This document shows, piece by piece, positions 1 through 9,890 of a stretch of 25,448 bases of DNA. Within the stretch, counting starts at the first letter, position 1, and each line of letters begins with the position of its first letter. The stretch lies in assembly GCA_023853785.1 (NCBI GenBank), contig JAJIRX010000899.1, positions 1 through 25,448 on the forward strand, in the 5' to 3' direction. The position numbers and the translations under genes were made by a program. The notes under the pieces are model-generated. The model saw only the letters and a program-made list of their open reading frames with translations, did no database searches and had not been told where the DNA came from. The DNA comes from Psilocybe azurescens (lineage: Eukaryota; Basidiomycota; Agaricomycetes; Agaricales; Agrocybaceae).

Positions 1-1
1 C

Positions 2-240
2 TGTTCCCTGGACGTCCTCACTCAATTAAACCTGGAAAGCGAATTTGAACCAGAATGGGCTGTGGAGAAAATCTTAAACCATTCCGGCTCCAAAGATGAA
101 GCCACGAAATATTGTGGAAAGCTGGTGATATAACATGGCTCCCATACAAACAAATTACGCACCTCAACGCTCTGAAGGAATACCTGGAGCTTCTAGGAAT
201 TGATTCCATTCTTTCTCTCCTCCAGGATCAGCCAAACCCC
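2..240 (+). pseudogene. Decayed chromodomain at the C-terminal part of a Ty3/gypsy-like retrotransposon polyprotein
   Basis: Frame 2 opens at base 2 and reads through EWAVEKILNHSGSKDEA to about base 108. The match then continues in frame 1 from base 112 with LWKAGDITWLPYKQITHLNA and LKEYLELLGID. Together they make the chromodomain-like fold signature (W-x-VEKIL..., then W-K-x-GD-TWLPY) that agaricomycete Ty3-like polyproteins carry after the integrase. Known members use this domain to direct integration to chromatin marks. One frameshift near 105-112 breaks it, and the upstream protease, reverse transcriptase and integrase lie outside the window. Family assignment is by motif recognition. I am fairly sure of the domain, less so of the exact element clade. 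Confidence 0.65.
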
Positions 241-409
241 CTCAGAACGACCCTCAAATTTATTTATGACTTCATCGGAAACCTATCTCCTCCTTTTCAT
301 ATAAATACTCTACACCTTTCTTTAATTTCCCCAACACAATTATCACACACCATCGCTTTCAAACAACTTTTAACTCTGCTTATTATTCATATCATCCTTA
401 TCTTCCTAT

Positions 410-1164
410 TCATAATGGAGTCTCTTAAATTCAGAAGACCGCCACTCAGTCCAGCGCCCTGCACCCCTAGACCTCAGGACATTGCATCCAGCCCTTCCCT
501 AACGCTGCTATTGTCACTGACCATGGAGAAGCCATCCCTGACATCCATATGGATGTTTCCTCTGCCATTTTACCAATTTCGAGACCCTCAAGTCTACAGG
601 AAAGCGCCCCCAAAGTATGTCACCTTCCACCATCCTTATATTTCTCAACCTACTGCACTACCATTCGTGTCCGTGACCCAGAAAACTCCATTTATACCGC
701 ATATTTCATCTGGGACAAGTGGCTATGTTTATTCTTACAGACAAGCGTATCCGTTTTGGTCGATTTAATCCCATCATGCCTGAAGGATATATTCAATTTG
801 CATCCGATTTTAATCACTGTAATCCCACCAACAGCGACTCTCTATCTCCATCCATCTGACACAAACTGTCACCTGCTCTGGAGAACCTGTCAATTTCGAC
901 GATTTTCATATTGATCTATCTTTAGTTGGATGGAAAGACTTCGTGCCAGCCCTCGTGCTCATCCTCGTTACTCGGATGGTCCACCAGAACAACGTCAAGC
1001 GTATGCTGGCAGAGATTGCCAATCTCAAGGCCACTCTCGAAGCCAAACCTGTTAACCTTAAGCGCAAGCGCCCACCTCTCGCATCATTCCCTCTATCAAT
1101 TGCACAGATGCTTTCGCAAATTTCCACGATAACGACGATTCCACTTCCGGATCCTCTTCGATGA
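410..1164 (+). pseudogene. Decayed polyprotein tail of the same retrotransposon, in several frames
   Basis: Protein-like stretches follow each other in order but in different frames. MESLKFRRPPLSPAPC starts at about 415, VTDHGEAIPDIHMDVSS is near 520, and TTIRVRDPENSIYTAYFIWD is near 655-715. RIRFGRFNPIMPEGYIQFAS runs from about 744 to 803, DLSLVGWKDFVPALVLIL is at about 914-967, and NNVKRMLAEIANLKATLE is near 990-1045. This matches the layout I know from agaricomycete Ty3-like elements, where a region after the chromodomain has a beta-rich segment (x-Y-x-VxDP...) followed by PxGYxxFxxx. At least three frameshifts separate the pieces, so no functional protein is made. Its role in living elements is unknown to me. 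Confidence 0.5.
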
Positions 1165-1211
1165 TTTCAGTTTAAATTTGGAGGATTCCTGCAGAACCCT
1201 CGGAGGGCGTA

Positions 1212-1592
1212 TGTAGCGAATACGTGATCTTTTCGTAACTCGTTGATCTTATCTTTCCGCATTATTATCTTATCTCTCATCTTTAATCCTCCCTTTGTAT
1301 CTTGTACCATACTTCGTCATTATTCTTCATTCTTCATTCTCCTCCTTTACTCCTTGACTCCTTTACTCTATGTCATACAATTGTAATTACTCCTCCTCCG
1401 CAGTAGCTACCCCTCTAGCTCCATAGTCCACCTCGATGTATATAAGGACTCTAATTTGTACACTGTAAAGACAAAAATACGAACCCCACTTTTCAAGCTG
1501 TCTTATCATCCCATCAATCAACCTCCCTCTCAACCTCTCATAAATCTAATCTCGTGTGGCAATACCATCACCCATCGCAACAATCCGTCACG
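1212..1592 (+). mobile_element. 3' long terminal repeat of the Ty3/gypsy-like element
   Basis: The block follows a short purine tract (cggagggcg, 1201-1209). It starts with TGTAGCG and ends near CCGTCA at 1585-1590, giving imperfect TG...CA ends about 380 bp apart. It is pyrimidine-rich, contains a TATA box (TATATAAG at 1439-1446) and is followed by CT-rich sequence, as in agaricomycete LTRs. The partner 5' LTR is outside the window, so the borders and target duplication cannot be proven here. The 3' border coincides with the last codons of the minus-strand frame next door, which suggests insertion into that gene. Confidence 0.5.
1439..1446 (+). promoter_or_regulatory. TATA box inside the LTR
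   Basis: TATATAAG lies about two thirds of the way into the LTR, where retrotransposon promoters usually sit. It is followed by CT-rich sequence that would be the R/U5 part. Confidence 0.4.
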
Positions 1593-2466
1593 ATAGGTGC
1601 GCTATCGTCTGAGCCATGACCCACTCGACATTCTCGTCGTCGTAGCGCACCCCATTTCTCTCCAGGGTCTCTATCCACTCTTCTTTCGCCGCACGGACGT
1701 CTCCGTTTCCATTTCTCTTTTCATCACCCTCTCTCCGTATCCAGAAAAGAAACCCAGACTCGCAAGGAGCTCATCCATCGGCTGCCTTGAACGCCTCGGC
1801 GACGGCCTTGCCTGTGTAATGGTACTTCAGCTCGGCTGGGGAGAGCGCGGGATTGGTCGAGGTAGTCAGGTGGAGGAGCGTGCTCGAGCCAAATGGGGCA
1901 GATCTAGGAGAGGGTTATGGACGGTGCCGACGGCGGAAGGGCAACAGAGTCCATAGGAGGGCAGAGATGAGTCGCGGCCAAGGACACTTCTGGGCCCAGC
2001 TCGATGATTAAGCCAGCACTGGAGAAGAGGGACAGCACAGATTCAGTGGGATAGACTGGGAGGAGCACGGCAGCGACCAGGGCGCCGTTGGGGCGAAAGT
2101 AGTGGTTCTCAGAGCCCAGTGAGGTGGGGGTGTATACGATCTCTGCAGATCAACATATCATCGTCGCTGCCAGGAATTCTTGCAGGCCAGGCGTGGGTGC
2201 TGAGGACTGAAGTACTGAGGGGGCAGGAAGAGGGAGGTGTCCGCGCAACACTGATAGGGTGCAAGTGCGACCACATTGCACAGATCTTGGCTGGTGCGGG
2301 TATATGTGTCATGAAATGAGCACGACATGGGGGCGACGTCCATAACAAACACGAGGCTCCGTTGGGTTAGGGTTTTAAATGTTCCCACCTCTTTCGGACC
2401 GTGCGGTCGGTGAAATCTGACCAATTTTCTTGTCTCGGAATCTTCCGGCTGCCAGGCCGAGGTCAC
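1588..2466 (-). pseudogene. Decayed minus-strand gene of unknown function, 3' end cut by the LTR
   Basis: The minus strand carries ordered, protein-like segments in changing frames. A frame from 2466 to 2158 reads MTSAWQPEDSETRK and ends LACKNSWQRR. A second, around 2140-1900, reads EIVYTPTSLGSENHYFRPNG, then VLLPVYPTESVLSLFSSAG and IIELGPEVSLAATHLC. A third, from about 1872 to 1588, reads NPALSPAELKYHYTGKAVAE, meets an in-frame TGA after FKAADG, and continues APCESGFLFWIRREGDE and WIETLERNGVRYDDENVEW. The last segment terminates at a TGA (complement of 1588-1590) that lies at the LTR border. I do not recognise the family. At least two frame changes and an internal stop show it is broken. An intron could explain one of the frame changes. 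Confidence 0.45.
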
Positions 2467-2620
2467 ATTATTTTGGTGACGCTAAGTTATCTTAGGATAT
2501 AGCCTCGCGCCTGCTTGCGGCGTGTGGTCTGTGATTGACAGGTGACACTACCAACACTGCCCCATGTACGCTGAGGGCACAGCAGCTCAACGCTTGTTGT
2601 CTCTTGCCTTGATCAACATG

Positions 2621-4028
2621 GCGAAGGATAATCCACAGAGTTCCAAGGAGTCCAAGTTCTCCAGCATGTTTGACACCTTCAAACGGTGCATTTCACCAGC
2701 CCCTTCAGAACAGAGCCAAGAAAGTTCTTCAAAGAGCCGGAGCCTGAGGCCGAAATCATTTTCAAATCTCCAAGTACGACACCCTCCCAATTAACATCGT
2801 CCCTCCCTTTGGCCTCTTCAACAGCGGATTCTCGTGGTGAGACTGCTTTGGGTGAGCACCCTATCGTCTCCCCGTTCATACTCTATGCTAAACTCAATGT
2901 AGAGTCATCTATTGCTACCATTCCAAGTATGCGTCAAATCATCAGCCTCGCAAACGGCGTACCCCAATCCTAGGTCATCGCACGTCAGCGGTGTTATCTG
3001 AAACGCTACAACCAGCTAGTTTTTAGTAGTTAAAGGTGATTGATCGTCTGAAGCTATCCCGATCTTCAAACTGATTGTCATCCGTAGATGAGCCCAAATC
3101 TTCAGCCCAGCAAGCCACGACCACGACTACCTCTCTCGATCAATCTTATGGTGAGAAGACAGTTACATATTACATGAATCGGGTATTAACATTCCATAAT
3201 CTTCCTCAAGGATTAGTCAGAAACCCCGAGGACAGTCAGACAGCGCTGAAGACCGTCAAGTACAAAAGATGTCCTAGCGGTAACAGGAAGATCCATCTTG
3301 ACACTCACAAAGAGGCTGCCAGGGATCATAGACGGAAACCCAGTCAAGATGGCTCTTGGACTTGTGAAGCTGATCATCGAGATCCAACAGGTTCGGCATG
3401 GTTCTTCACGCTGCCCACTAACTGACTATCGCCTCAGGCCGTGGCAGACAATATGGATGCCGTCAAACGAAGGCTAACTTCGACGCGAGCTCAGCTGGAG
3501 ACAGTGGAGAAGGAACTGGGAGATTGGACACGAAGACTCCTCAAGAAGGCCGATGGATAGACCAGTTCAAATTGTATAGTTTACAGTCTTCCCAGCGAGA
3601 GTAAATTGACAACTATATCATAATTTAGGACCCTTAAAGAAGAATTGGACAAATTGATCCTGCTGAGTGAAGAGTGGCTCGTGAGGAAAGTTGCGGACCA
3701 TGAGGATGAGAAAACGCGTATCACGGAAATTTTCGAGCGCATCAACGAGGCCAGAGTGCAGTTTGAGGTGTGTACCGCCTCTTCCTTTTCGCATCTCTTG
3801 ATTTATATCTCTCGTTTATTTAGCTGGCTATCGGGATTAGAGTCTTTAAGAGTGTGTCCACGAGCATGGAGAGGGCACTCAGGGTTCGTATATCGCTTGT
3901 TTCGCGCATCTCATGGCTCACGGTTCCAACAGAAACTCTTGTTCAATGGTCTCGCACCCTCGAAGATTGCCGACCACAAATACCACTTAGAAAGCCAAGA
4001 AGAGCGGCGTGTACGGCGTTTGGGGTGA
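2621..4028 (+). pseudogene. N-terminal remnant of a fungal STAND (NACHT-type) NTPase, truncated before the P-loop
   Basis: A possible start at 2621 (MAKDNPQSSKESKFSSMF) opens a Ser/Pro-rich leader, which shifts frame into KEPEPEAEIIFKSPS. Plausible later exons are 3088-3150, 3211-3390 (ending TKRLPGIIDGNPVKMALG then LVKLIIEIQQ), 3438-3573 (AVADNMDAVKRRL, VEKELGDW), 3629-3767 (TLKEELDKL, ITEIFERINEARVQFE), 3824-3883 (LAIGIRVFKSVSTSMERALR) and 3933-4028 (LAPSKIADHKYHL, EERRVRRLG). Introns of 47-60 bp with GT...AG fall exactly where the frame changes, at 3151-3210, 3391-3437, 3574-3628, 3768-3823 and 3884-3932. The helical segments and the IADHKYHL-EERRV motif match, from memory, the region just ahead of the NACHT domain in agaricomycete STAND proteins, which are candidate innate-immunity or allorecognition receptors. 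Frameshifts near 3255 and 3555, and a stop at 4026, end it; no GxxGxGKS P-loop follows. Confidence 0.6.
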
Positions 4029-4029
4029 G

Positions 4030-4780
4030 GGGCGCAATTTAATGCAAAAGGCTGTGTGTTACACTATGAGTGTGGGGCGTACAGGCTAAATGACTTTGGA
4101 GGGGGATCCAAAGTAGCCATTTCGTCTTTATAGACTCATCAGTAGCTATCGTACGTAAGGAATATTACTATATGCTCCTAAAATAAGCGCGTGTTTACTA
4201 AGCTAAGCGCCTATTCTTAGCGAATCGACTATCGATTTCTAATCGTTTTGTATTACCTTTGTAATCTTTCTACCGTTACTAAAACGGGAACGTCAGAGGT
4301 CTTACTGACTAATTACAATAGAGCTGATTAAGCTCGTTTCCAATAATGTCGTGGATGATTAGTTATCGAGTCACTTTGATTATGAATCGTAGAGCTAGAG
4401 TTGCTCCGATCTAGCATTCTGACTAAAACGTTAGTCATATTCGAGTAATAGCTTACCAACCTGGTCGAGAATAGACCATAGACTTCTGCAATAATAGCAG
4501 TCTATTCGCGCTACTAACGCTACCCGGCCAAGTCCGAAGACGAGTCCGGCCCGTCGACCTACTTTGTACAAGGCCAAGTTCCTGGGTTCGAACCTACTAA
4601 TCCGGCGGTGCGTGCGTTTCGGCGCTGCTTACTAACCTAGGTGTTGGGCGTTGCTTACTAAACCAGCGGTGCTTCGTTTTCGGTAAGATCCGAGTTACTC
4701 GATCGAGACGTTTCGACAATTCACGTCGATGCGAAATAGTGGCACACTTCCCTTTCTTTCTAGAATCCTGACAAGGGTCT
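4030..4780. other. Gene-free stretch with many short TA-rich words
   Basis: No coding frame or repeat border is convincing here. The part from 4140 to 4450 is rich in TTACTAA/CTAATTA-type words. Between 4615 and 4680, GCTGCTTACTAA and GTTGCTTACTAA recur about 40 bp apart. A tRNA T-arm-like phrase at 4577-4595 is described separately. This sequence begins where the STAND NTPase breaks off, so it may be inserted material. Confidence 0.4.
4577..4595 (+). repeat. tRNA B-box-like fragment
   Basis: AGTTCCTGGGTTCGAACCT contains the internal RNA polymerase III B-box core (GGTTCGAANCC-like). It is nearly identical to the phrase at 12520-12539 inside a better tRNA-like remnant. No matching T stem or A box is visible, so I read it only as a fragment of a tRNA-derived repeat. 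Confidence 0.25.
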
Positions 4781-5690
4781 GTGATCAGAGGCCGGCCTCT
4801 AACCCCAAGTGATTTCTATGTTCCATGGAACATAAATTTCACCTAGCTGGCCTCAAGGCATACATATCATCATGAAAACAAAGAATATGTTTGAGGCTGT
4901 TGATTTTTAATAGCAAAAATCTGAATTCATTTGAGGCCGGCCTCTGAGGCTGATTTTTAATAGAAAAATATGAATTTGCGTGAGGCCGGCCTCTGAGGCC
5001 GATTTTTAAATGGAAAAATTTGAATTTGTTTGAGGCCAGCCTCTGAGGCCAAATATTATGTTCCATAAAACTTATTTTTTGCTGAGGCCAGCCTCAAAGC
5101 CTTTAAACACTGTATATTATATTCCATGAAATGTGCAATTCATTGAATGATTTCCAATGACTATTCAGCTTATATGTATCTCAGTCCTCAATATCAATTG
5201 GTGACTGATTGAGAATAGAGAACATATGAAGATGTTAAAGGCTATCTTGAGTGTTCAAATTTTATGTTTTATGAAACTTATCTTTCAGTAAAGTAAGCCC
5301 CAAATACAATAATATAGAATCCTGACCAAGACTGCTGGTCAGAAGCCAGCTTCAAAACCTAGTAAAATTTATGTTTCATAAAACATAACATTCATTCAAC
5401 TGGCCTCAAAGTTCAGACATTAACCATGGTCCATCAAAATGAAAAATGTTCAATACCAGTGAGTATTAAATATGGAAAGCATAAAATTTTTCAAAGCCAG
5501 CTTCAAAGAGTGTTAAGTGAAAAATCTGAATTTGTTTGAGACCAGCCTCTGAAGTAAAATATTATGTTCTATAAAACATATTATTTAGACTCTCAGACTA
5601 GCCTCTAACATTTTCATATGTTTTCTGTTCTTGTGAATTGTGAAAATAATAAAAGTATTTGAAGCCAGTCTCATAGAGTGGGTTTTAACA
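4780..5690. repeat. Array of two alternating palindromes (GAGGCCGGCCTC and ATGTTCCATGGAACAT)
   Basis: About twelve copies of a palindrome with consensus GAGGCCGGCCTC occur. They include sites near 4788, 4933, 4983 and the decayed form GAGGCCAGCCTC near 5033 and 5084; later copies read GAAGCCAGCTTC (about 5345) and GAGACCAGCCTC (about 5540). Between 4890 and 5083 the copies form a tandem array with a period of about 50 bp, separated by TGATTTTTAATAGAAAAAT-like spacers. A second palindrome, ATGTTCCATGGAACAT (4818-4833) with later forms ATGTTTCATAAAACAT (about 5370) and ATGTTCTATAAAACAT (about 5564), recurs six times between them. There is no coding potential. The differences between copies are mostly C-to-T or G-to-A type. 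Confidence 0.75.
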
Positions 5691-5698
5691 GGAAAATC

Positions 5699-6756
5699 AA
5701 GTATGACATACAGCACTTCTGTTTGAAAATAATACAGATAGAAAACAGATATTCTGTTTGGTGGCTGTAAGTTAAACAAACAGTATTTCTGTTTCTAAGC
5801 TGTAAGTCAATAATACACCCAAATAAAGAGAATTTCTATTCTTTGTCTGTTTGTTAAATATACAGAATAGTTGTATGTAATTGCTGTATGTAAAACATAC
5901 AGATATTGTGTATGTAATCACTGTATGTTATACAAACACGAGTTCTGCAAAGAAAACACACAGTCAAAGTACAGAGTTTCTGTTTGTTTTACTTACAGAA
6001 TTTATGTATATGATTGCTGTATGTAAAACTTACACCAAATATACAGTATTTGACTCGCTGAGCGAGTCAATGAGTGCACAAAGAATTCGCATTTTGAGTG
6101 CAATAGCAACTCACTCACCAAAAATGATTTTATTCAAATGCTGGAATCGACTCGCTTTTCATTCAATTTAATTTCATTGGTGCAAAGACGTGCACTAGCA
6201 TTCAATTTAATGAATTTAATGTCATTGATGCATGCTTTACTGACTAAAAAATCAAGCATCAGTGAGTCTTCTGTAAATGACAAGGCCAAAATGAAAAGTG
6301 AGTCAATTCCAGCATTTGAATAAAATCATTTTTTGTCGAGTGTGAGTTGCTATTGCACTCAAAATGCGAATTCTTTGTACTCATTGACTCGCTCAGCGAG
6401 TCAAATACTGTATATTTTGGTATAAGTTTTACATACAGCAATCATAAACATAAATTCTGTAAGTAAAACAAACAGAAACTCTGTACTTTGACTGTAAGTT
6501 TTCTTTACAGAACTCGTGTTTGTATAACATACAGTGATTACATACACAATATCTGTATGTTTTACATACAGCAATTACATACAACTATTCTGTATATTTA
6601 ACAAACAGACAAAGAATAGAAATTCTCTTTATTTGGGTGTATTATTGACTTACAGCTTAGAAACAGAAATACTGTTTGTTTAACTTACAGCCACCAAACA
6701 GAATATCTGTTTTCTATCTGTATTATTTTCAAACAGAAGTGCTGTATGTCATACTT
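5699..6756. repeat. Giant inverted repeat: two ~465-bp arms around a 128-bp loop
   Basis: Bases 5699-6162 and 6291-6756 are reverse complements of each other with few differences. Paired coordinates add up to 12453-12455 along the whole length, so there is almost no insertion or deletion between arms. Each arm carries five or more small palindromes of the form CTGTATGTAAAACATACAG and, near its inner end, the near-perfect palindrome GACTCGCTGAGCGAGTC (6052-6068 and 6386-6402). The loop (6163-6290) has no gene. The structure could be a foldback or MITE-like DNA element, or the template of a long hairpin RNA. No target duplication was found at the borders. Confidence 0.85.
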
Positions 6757-7412
6757 ACAGCAATTCTTACATAAGTTCTGTATTTAATTCACTGTAAGTT
6801 TTACTTACACTGGTCAGTGCCAGCCCAGTGTCAGTGGTTTCCATCAAAACATTGAACTTCACTATATGCTGAGAAGAAGCTGTTCCGTGTATTGATTTTG
6901 TTGGAAAGCCTTGATACGCGCCGCCGACATGCCGTCTTTTGATGGCTGTGGCACTTAACAAACAACTTTATTCTCTAGTACTTCAAAAAGGCAACGAGAT
7001 CAATTAGAAAACCCGCCGTTGAAAATTATAATGCCTGTACTGTTCGAACAGCATACTGGCTATGTAGCATAAACTTATTTATTCAACAATTTTTGTTTTG
7101 CTTCTACTTAGCTACGCTCAAAAGCAACAAAGACTACCTTGAAACCTTGAGATTTACGTAAGAATGGGCATCGCCAATTGCTAAGAATCACCACTTTCCC
7201 ATGCCAGAGATATCGCCCTGCTGGCAAATGGTAATACTCCTGAGTATTGCCATCCACACTACCTGTCAGTAACTGATATGATATCTTTGTTCCACACTAT
7301 TGCTCTACGTTCGTATGACCCTTGAAATAACTGGGTCACAAGTTATTGGTTGAGCTAGAACATAGTTGAAGTGGCAGGAGCTCACTCAAGCTGGTTCCTG
7401 TTGAAATATGTA
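6757..7412. other. Gene-free stretch
   Basis: The first 60 bp still contain the CTGTAAGT...ACTTACA-type words of the adjacent inverted repeat, after which the sequence is ordinary mixed composition. The open frames here are short, have no recognisable motifs and are likely chance. Confidence 0.4.
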
Positions 7413-8101
7413 CAGTCGTGGACAATCAAACTTGACAAGAAAAATAGAACTTTTATTGGTGGCCCCGAAAACAATTGGAATTGGTAGAATCCCATTTAAG
7501 GAGCTTCCGACCAACTTTCAGCTCATCCTATCAAGCTGTTCCCTTTAAATTACCAATTAAGGAATGTATACCCTAAAATACTGACTGGACCTTTTTAAAA
7601 AATTGGTAAAATCTTGAAAAATAGCGGAATCACATTCTTTTTGAAGAGCGGGATGATACCAAAGTTTGGTAAGATTATATTGAGCTGTTCCTTTCTAAAA
7701 ATAAATCCAAAATCCTACCGTCTAAGCTACAAATCACTGATTACTTATTGTAGGGCAAAGAAGAAGGCAAAGAGAAACATTACCAGCCTTTGCAGTCAAT
7801 TAAAGACAGCTTCCCATGTCCACTCTGTGATCCAGGCTGACTTCAATGAGCAATCAGCTAACCATGATGGGTGGGAGGCTGACATCTAGCAATTGGATGT
7901 CATTATCAACCCAACTTGGGTACATAAAATGTTATTGGTTTTGGTCAAAAATTTGGCTGATCTAAATGGCTTGTGGGAAAAACATTGGAGGTGTGTTTTT
8001 GACGTATTTTGATGAACTGAACAAGAATCTGAAATCTGATTTCTGAAAATTTGTTTGGCAGCTGAGATCACTCAATTGTTGAGTTTGATTGTCTGTGACT
8101 G
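7413..8101. mobile_element. Non-autonomous Tc1/mariner-like element (689 bp) with TA target duplication
   Basis: The left end reads CAGTCGTGGACAATCAAACT and the right end, reverse complemented, reads CAGTCACAGACAATCAAACT. The terminal inverted repeats match at about 23 of 28 positions, start with CAGT, and are flanked by TA at 7411-7412 and 8102-8103. This is the standard end structure and target choice of Tc1/mariner transposons. The interior holds a 91-codon open frame (7614-7889) with no DDE or helix-turn-helix motif, so it encodes no transposase that I can see and would have depended on one supplied elsewhere. Confidence 0.7.
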
Positions 8102-8103
8102 TA

Positions 8104-8417
8104 CATGTGCTACAGAGTAAAATCACACCCTTGTGAGTCTGTTATTCTGAAGTTTACAGCTAACTGCAAAATGGTAGGCCATTTCCATTTTTTGATGTCT
8201 GCCTCTCTTTGGCAAGAGCCTTGTCCAAATAGCCAGATTTGGTAACAAGTACTGACCCGCGCCCATGACTAAGTAGAATCTACTGCAGACATCGACAATG
8301 ACACTTTACATTAATCCTATGTCCAAATCAACAGTTTTAAGCTTTTGTTGTTGATTGTATTGTGCTGATTATCCTCCTCACTGAAAGACAGGAGCATCAA
8401 ACCTGAGTTCATGATGG
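8104..8417. other. Upstream region of the interrupted gene; no feature seen
   Basis: About 310 bp between the Tc1/mariner-like element and the TATA box at 8418. No repeat border or coding frame stands out. It may hold the upstream promoter of the gene that starts at 8469. Confidence 0.35.
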
Positions 8418-8425
8418 TATATAAG
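8418..8425 (+). promoter_or_regulatory. TATA box for the gene starting at 8469
   Basis: TATATAAG lies 43 bp ahead of the ATG at 8469, a normal spacing for a fungal core promoter, and is followed by a clean ATG in a plausible reading frame. Confidence 0.45.
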
Positions 8426-8468
8426 GCTGAGTGCATAGTGCTGCTTGTGTCAGTCCACCCTTGCTACT

Positions 8469-8506
8469 ATGTCTAATCCAAATTACCAAAATCCTTATTA
8501 CCACTA
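8469..8506 (+). pseudogene. First-exon fragment of an interrupted basidiomycete gene
   Basis: The ATG at 8469 opens MSNPNYQNPYYHY, a low-complexity N/P/Y-rich start, 43 bp after a TATA box. The frame runs into a transposable element at 8507 and stops soon after. Removing that element (8507-10170) and one copy of its flanking TA brings this fragment next to the exon beginning at 10171. The joint is off by one base in a run of C residues, so either a small indel happened or the pairing is wrong. The link to the downstream gene is inference from position, promoter and element borders. Confidence 0.4.
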
Positions 8507-9160
8507 CATCAGGAAAAAAATATACCTGCAGTAGTGCTATGTAGCCCCAGTAGAACTGGTAGCTGGATTGCACATCACCCTTTGCTGTAGCACCTGGTAG
8601 TCACATGTGACAGCTACTGTAGTTCCAGTAGCACCAGTAGATTCTGTGTGTGACTACATAGCCCCAGTAATTGTCATATATCACTATACAGTTCTGGTGG
8701 CCATCACACATAACTACCAAAATACTGTTGGTGGCTATATATCTTCCACTTGTGTCTATATATATTTGCAGTATTTTACACATCCCACAAGTGCTGGTTG
8801 TTAGTTTATTACAAATTTTCCAAGTTACTCAGTTCACAAGAAAATGCTAATGCATTAAAGTCACATGATATTTGTAATAAATGTGGAATGATAAAATACA
8901 CTCAACAGGAATTGAACCAAAAGCTTTATATATAATAATTCTACACATGCTCTACCAAATACACCATCATTGCTTGTACTATCTACCACATTTAATGAAT
9001 TATATACCCTTGTTTTCAACACCAATAATATATTCTGGCACTTGCTCTCAAGCTATATCCATATATCATATATCAAAATAATCAGAAAATTGAAGGTAAT
9101 GTGTCTGCAATTAAATCATTATGTGAATATTAGGTCAGCATGTTTTCTGCTTGGTACATG

Positions 9161-9180
9161 TGGGGCAGTGTAAAGACCTC
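9161..9180 (+). mobile_element. Solitary transposon end matching the end at 18470
   Basis: TGGGGCAGTGTAAAGACCTC closely matches the right terminus of the large element at 18450-18470 (TGGGGGCTGTGTAAAGACCTC), with 13 identical bases at the outer side. Only this one end is seen here. No partner end or subterminal TCCAnTGGA array is found to its left, so it is probably a deleted copy nested in the CTACTGG element. Confidence 0.4.
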
Positions 9181-9890
9181 CTTCAAAGTGGCCAGTAATT
9201 TACTATGGTTATATTTTATAGTTTGTAACTAACTTTTTTTCAGACCACTTTCTCAGGTGTGCCTTAAATCATAGTTCTCTCTGCCTGCTGTGTAGGCCTC
9301 TATAGACAATGGCTGCTCATGAATTAAGTGGACTGAGCACAGTAAAGAATGGTTCATAAAGCATATTGAGCATATTTGTAAGAGGTTTTCCAATCTCTGA
9401 CAGCAGAGGGTGGAAATCAAAGCTTTGCAGTTAACTCCTCTTACAGAAGTTGAAGAAAAATGTATTCAATAAGGCAGAGGAGTTCATTATCTGTCAATTT
9501 ATACACAGAATGCTGTCTTCCATTCTTGTTGACAGAGCCTGTGCATAACACATGAGGACTTTCACTTAAAAATGATTCAATATCATTATATTTGTTTCTG
9601 TCTCACCCCATTGTGCCACAGTATATATATTTTCATTATGACTGCATTTTTTTTTTGTTTGTATCTATAAATTTTCAAACCCATATATTTCTTGCTCTCA
9701 TTTAAGATTTAATTGAAAGTAAAAAATTATCACTATGTAACCCTACTAAGCTGAAATTTTTATTGCATAATTTATGTAGCTTATATAACACTCATGTGGA
9801 AATACTGTGTACTGGTAGCATAGACTATGAGCTATATGGTGTTGGTAGCATTGACTAGAGTCTACATAGAGCTACAGGAGCTATGTAGCT

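Noticed and set aside
943..1164. Independent gene with a coiled-coil (NNVKRMLAEIANLKATLE)
   Set aside because: It continues from sequence in the same frame at 864-943 and lies between the chromodomain and the LTR, so it is part of the retrotransposon polyprotein tail.
5881..6441. Short open frames within the giant inverted repeat
   Set aside because: The same peptides appear on opposite strands because the arms are reverse complements. No start context or domain supports coding.
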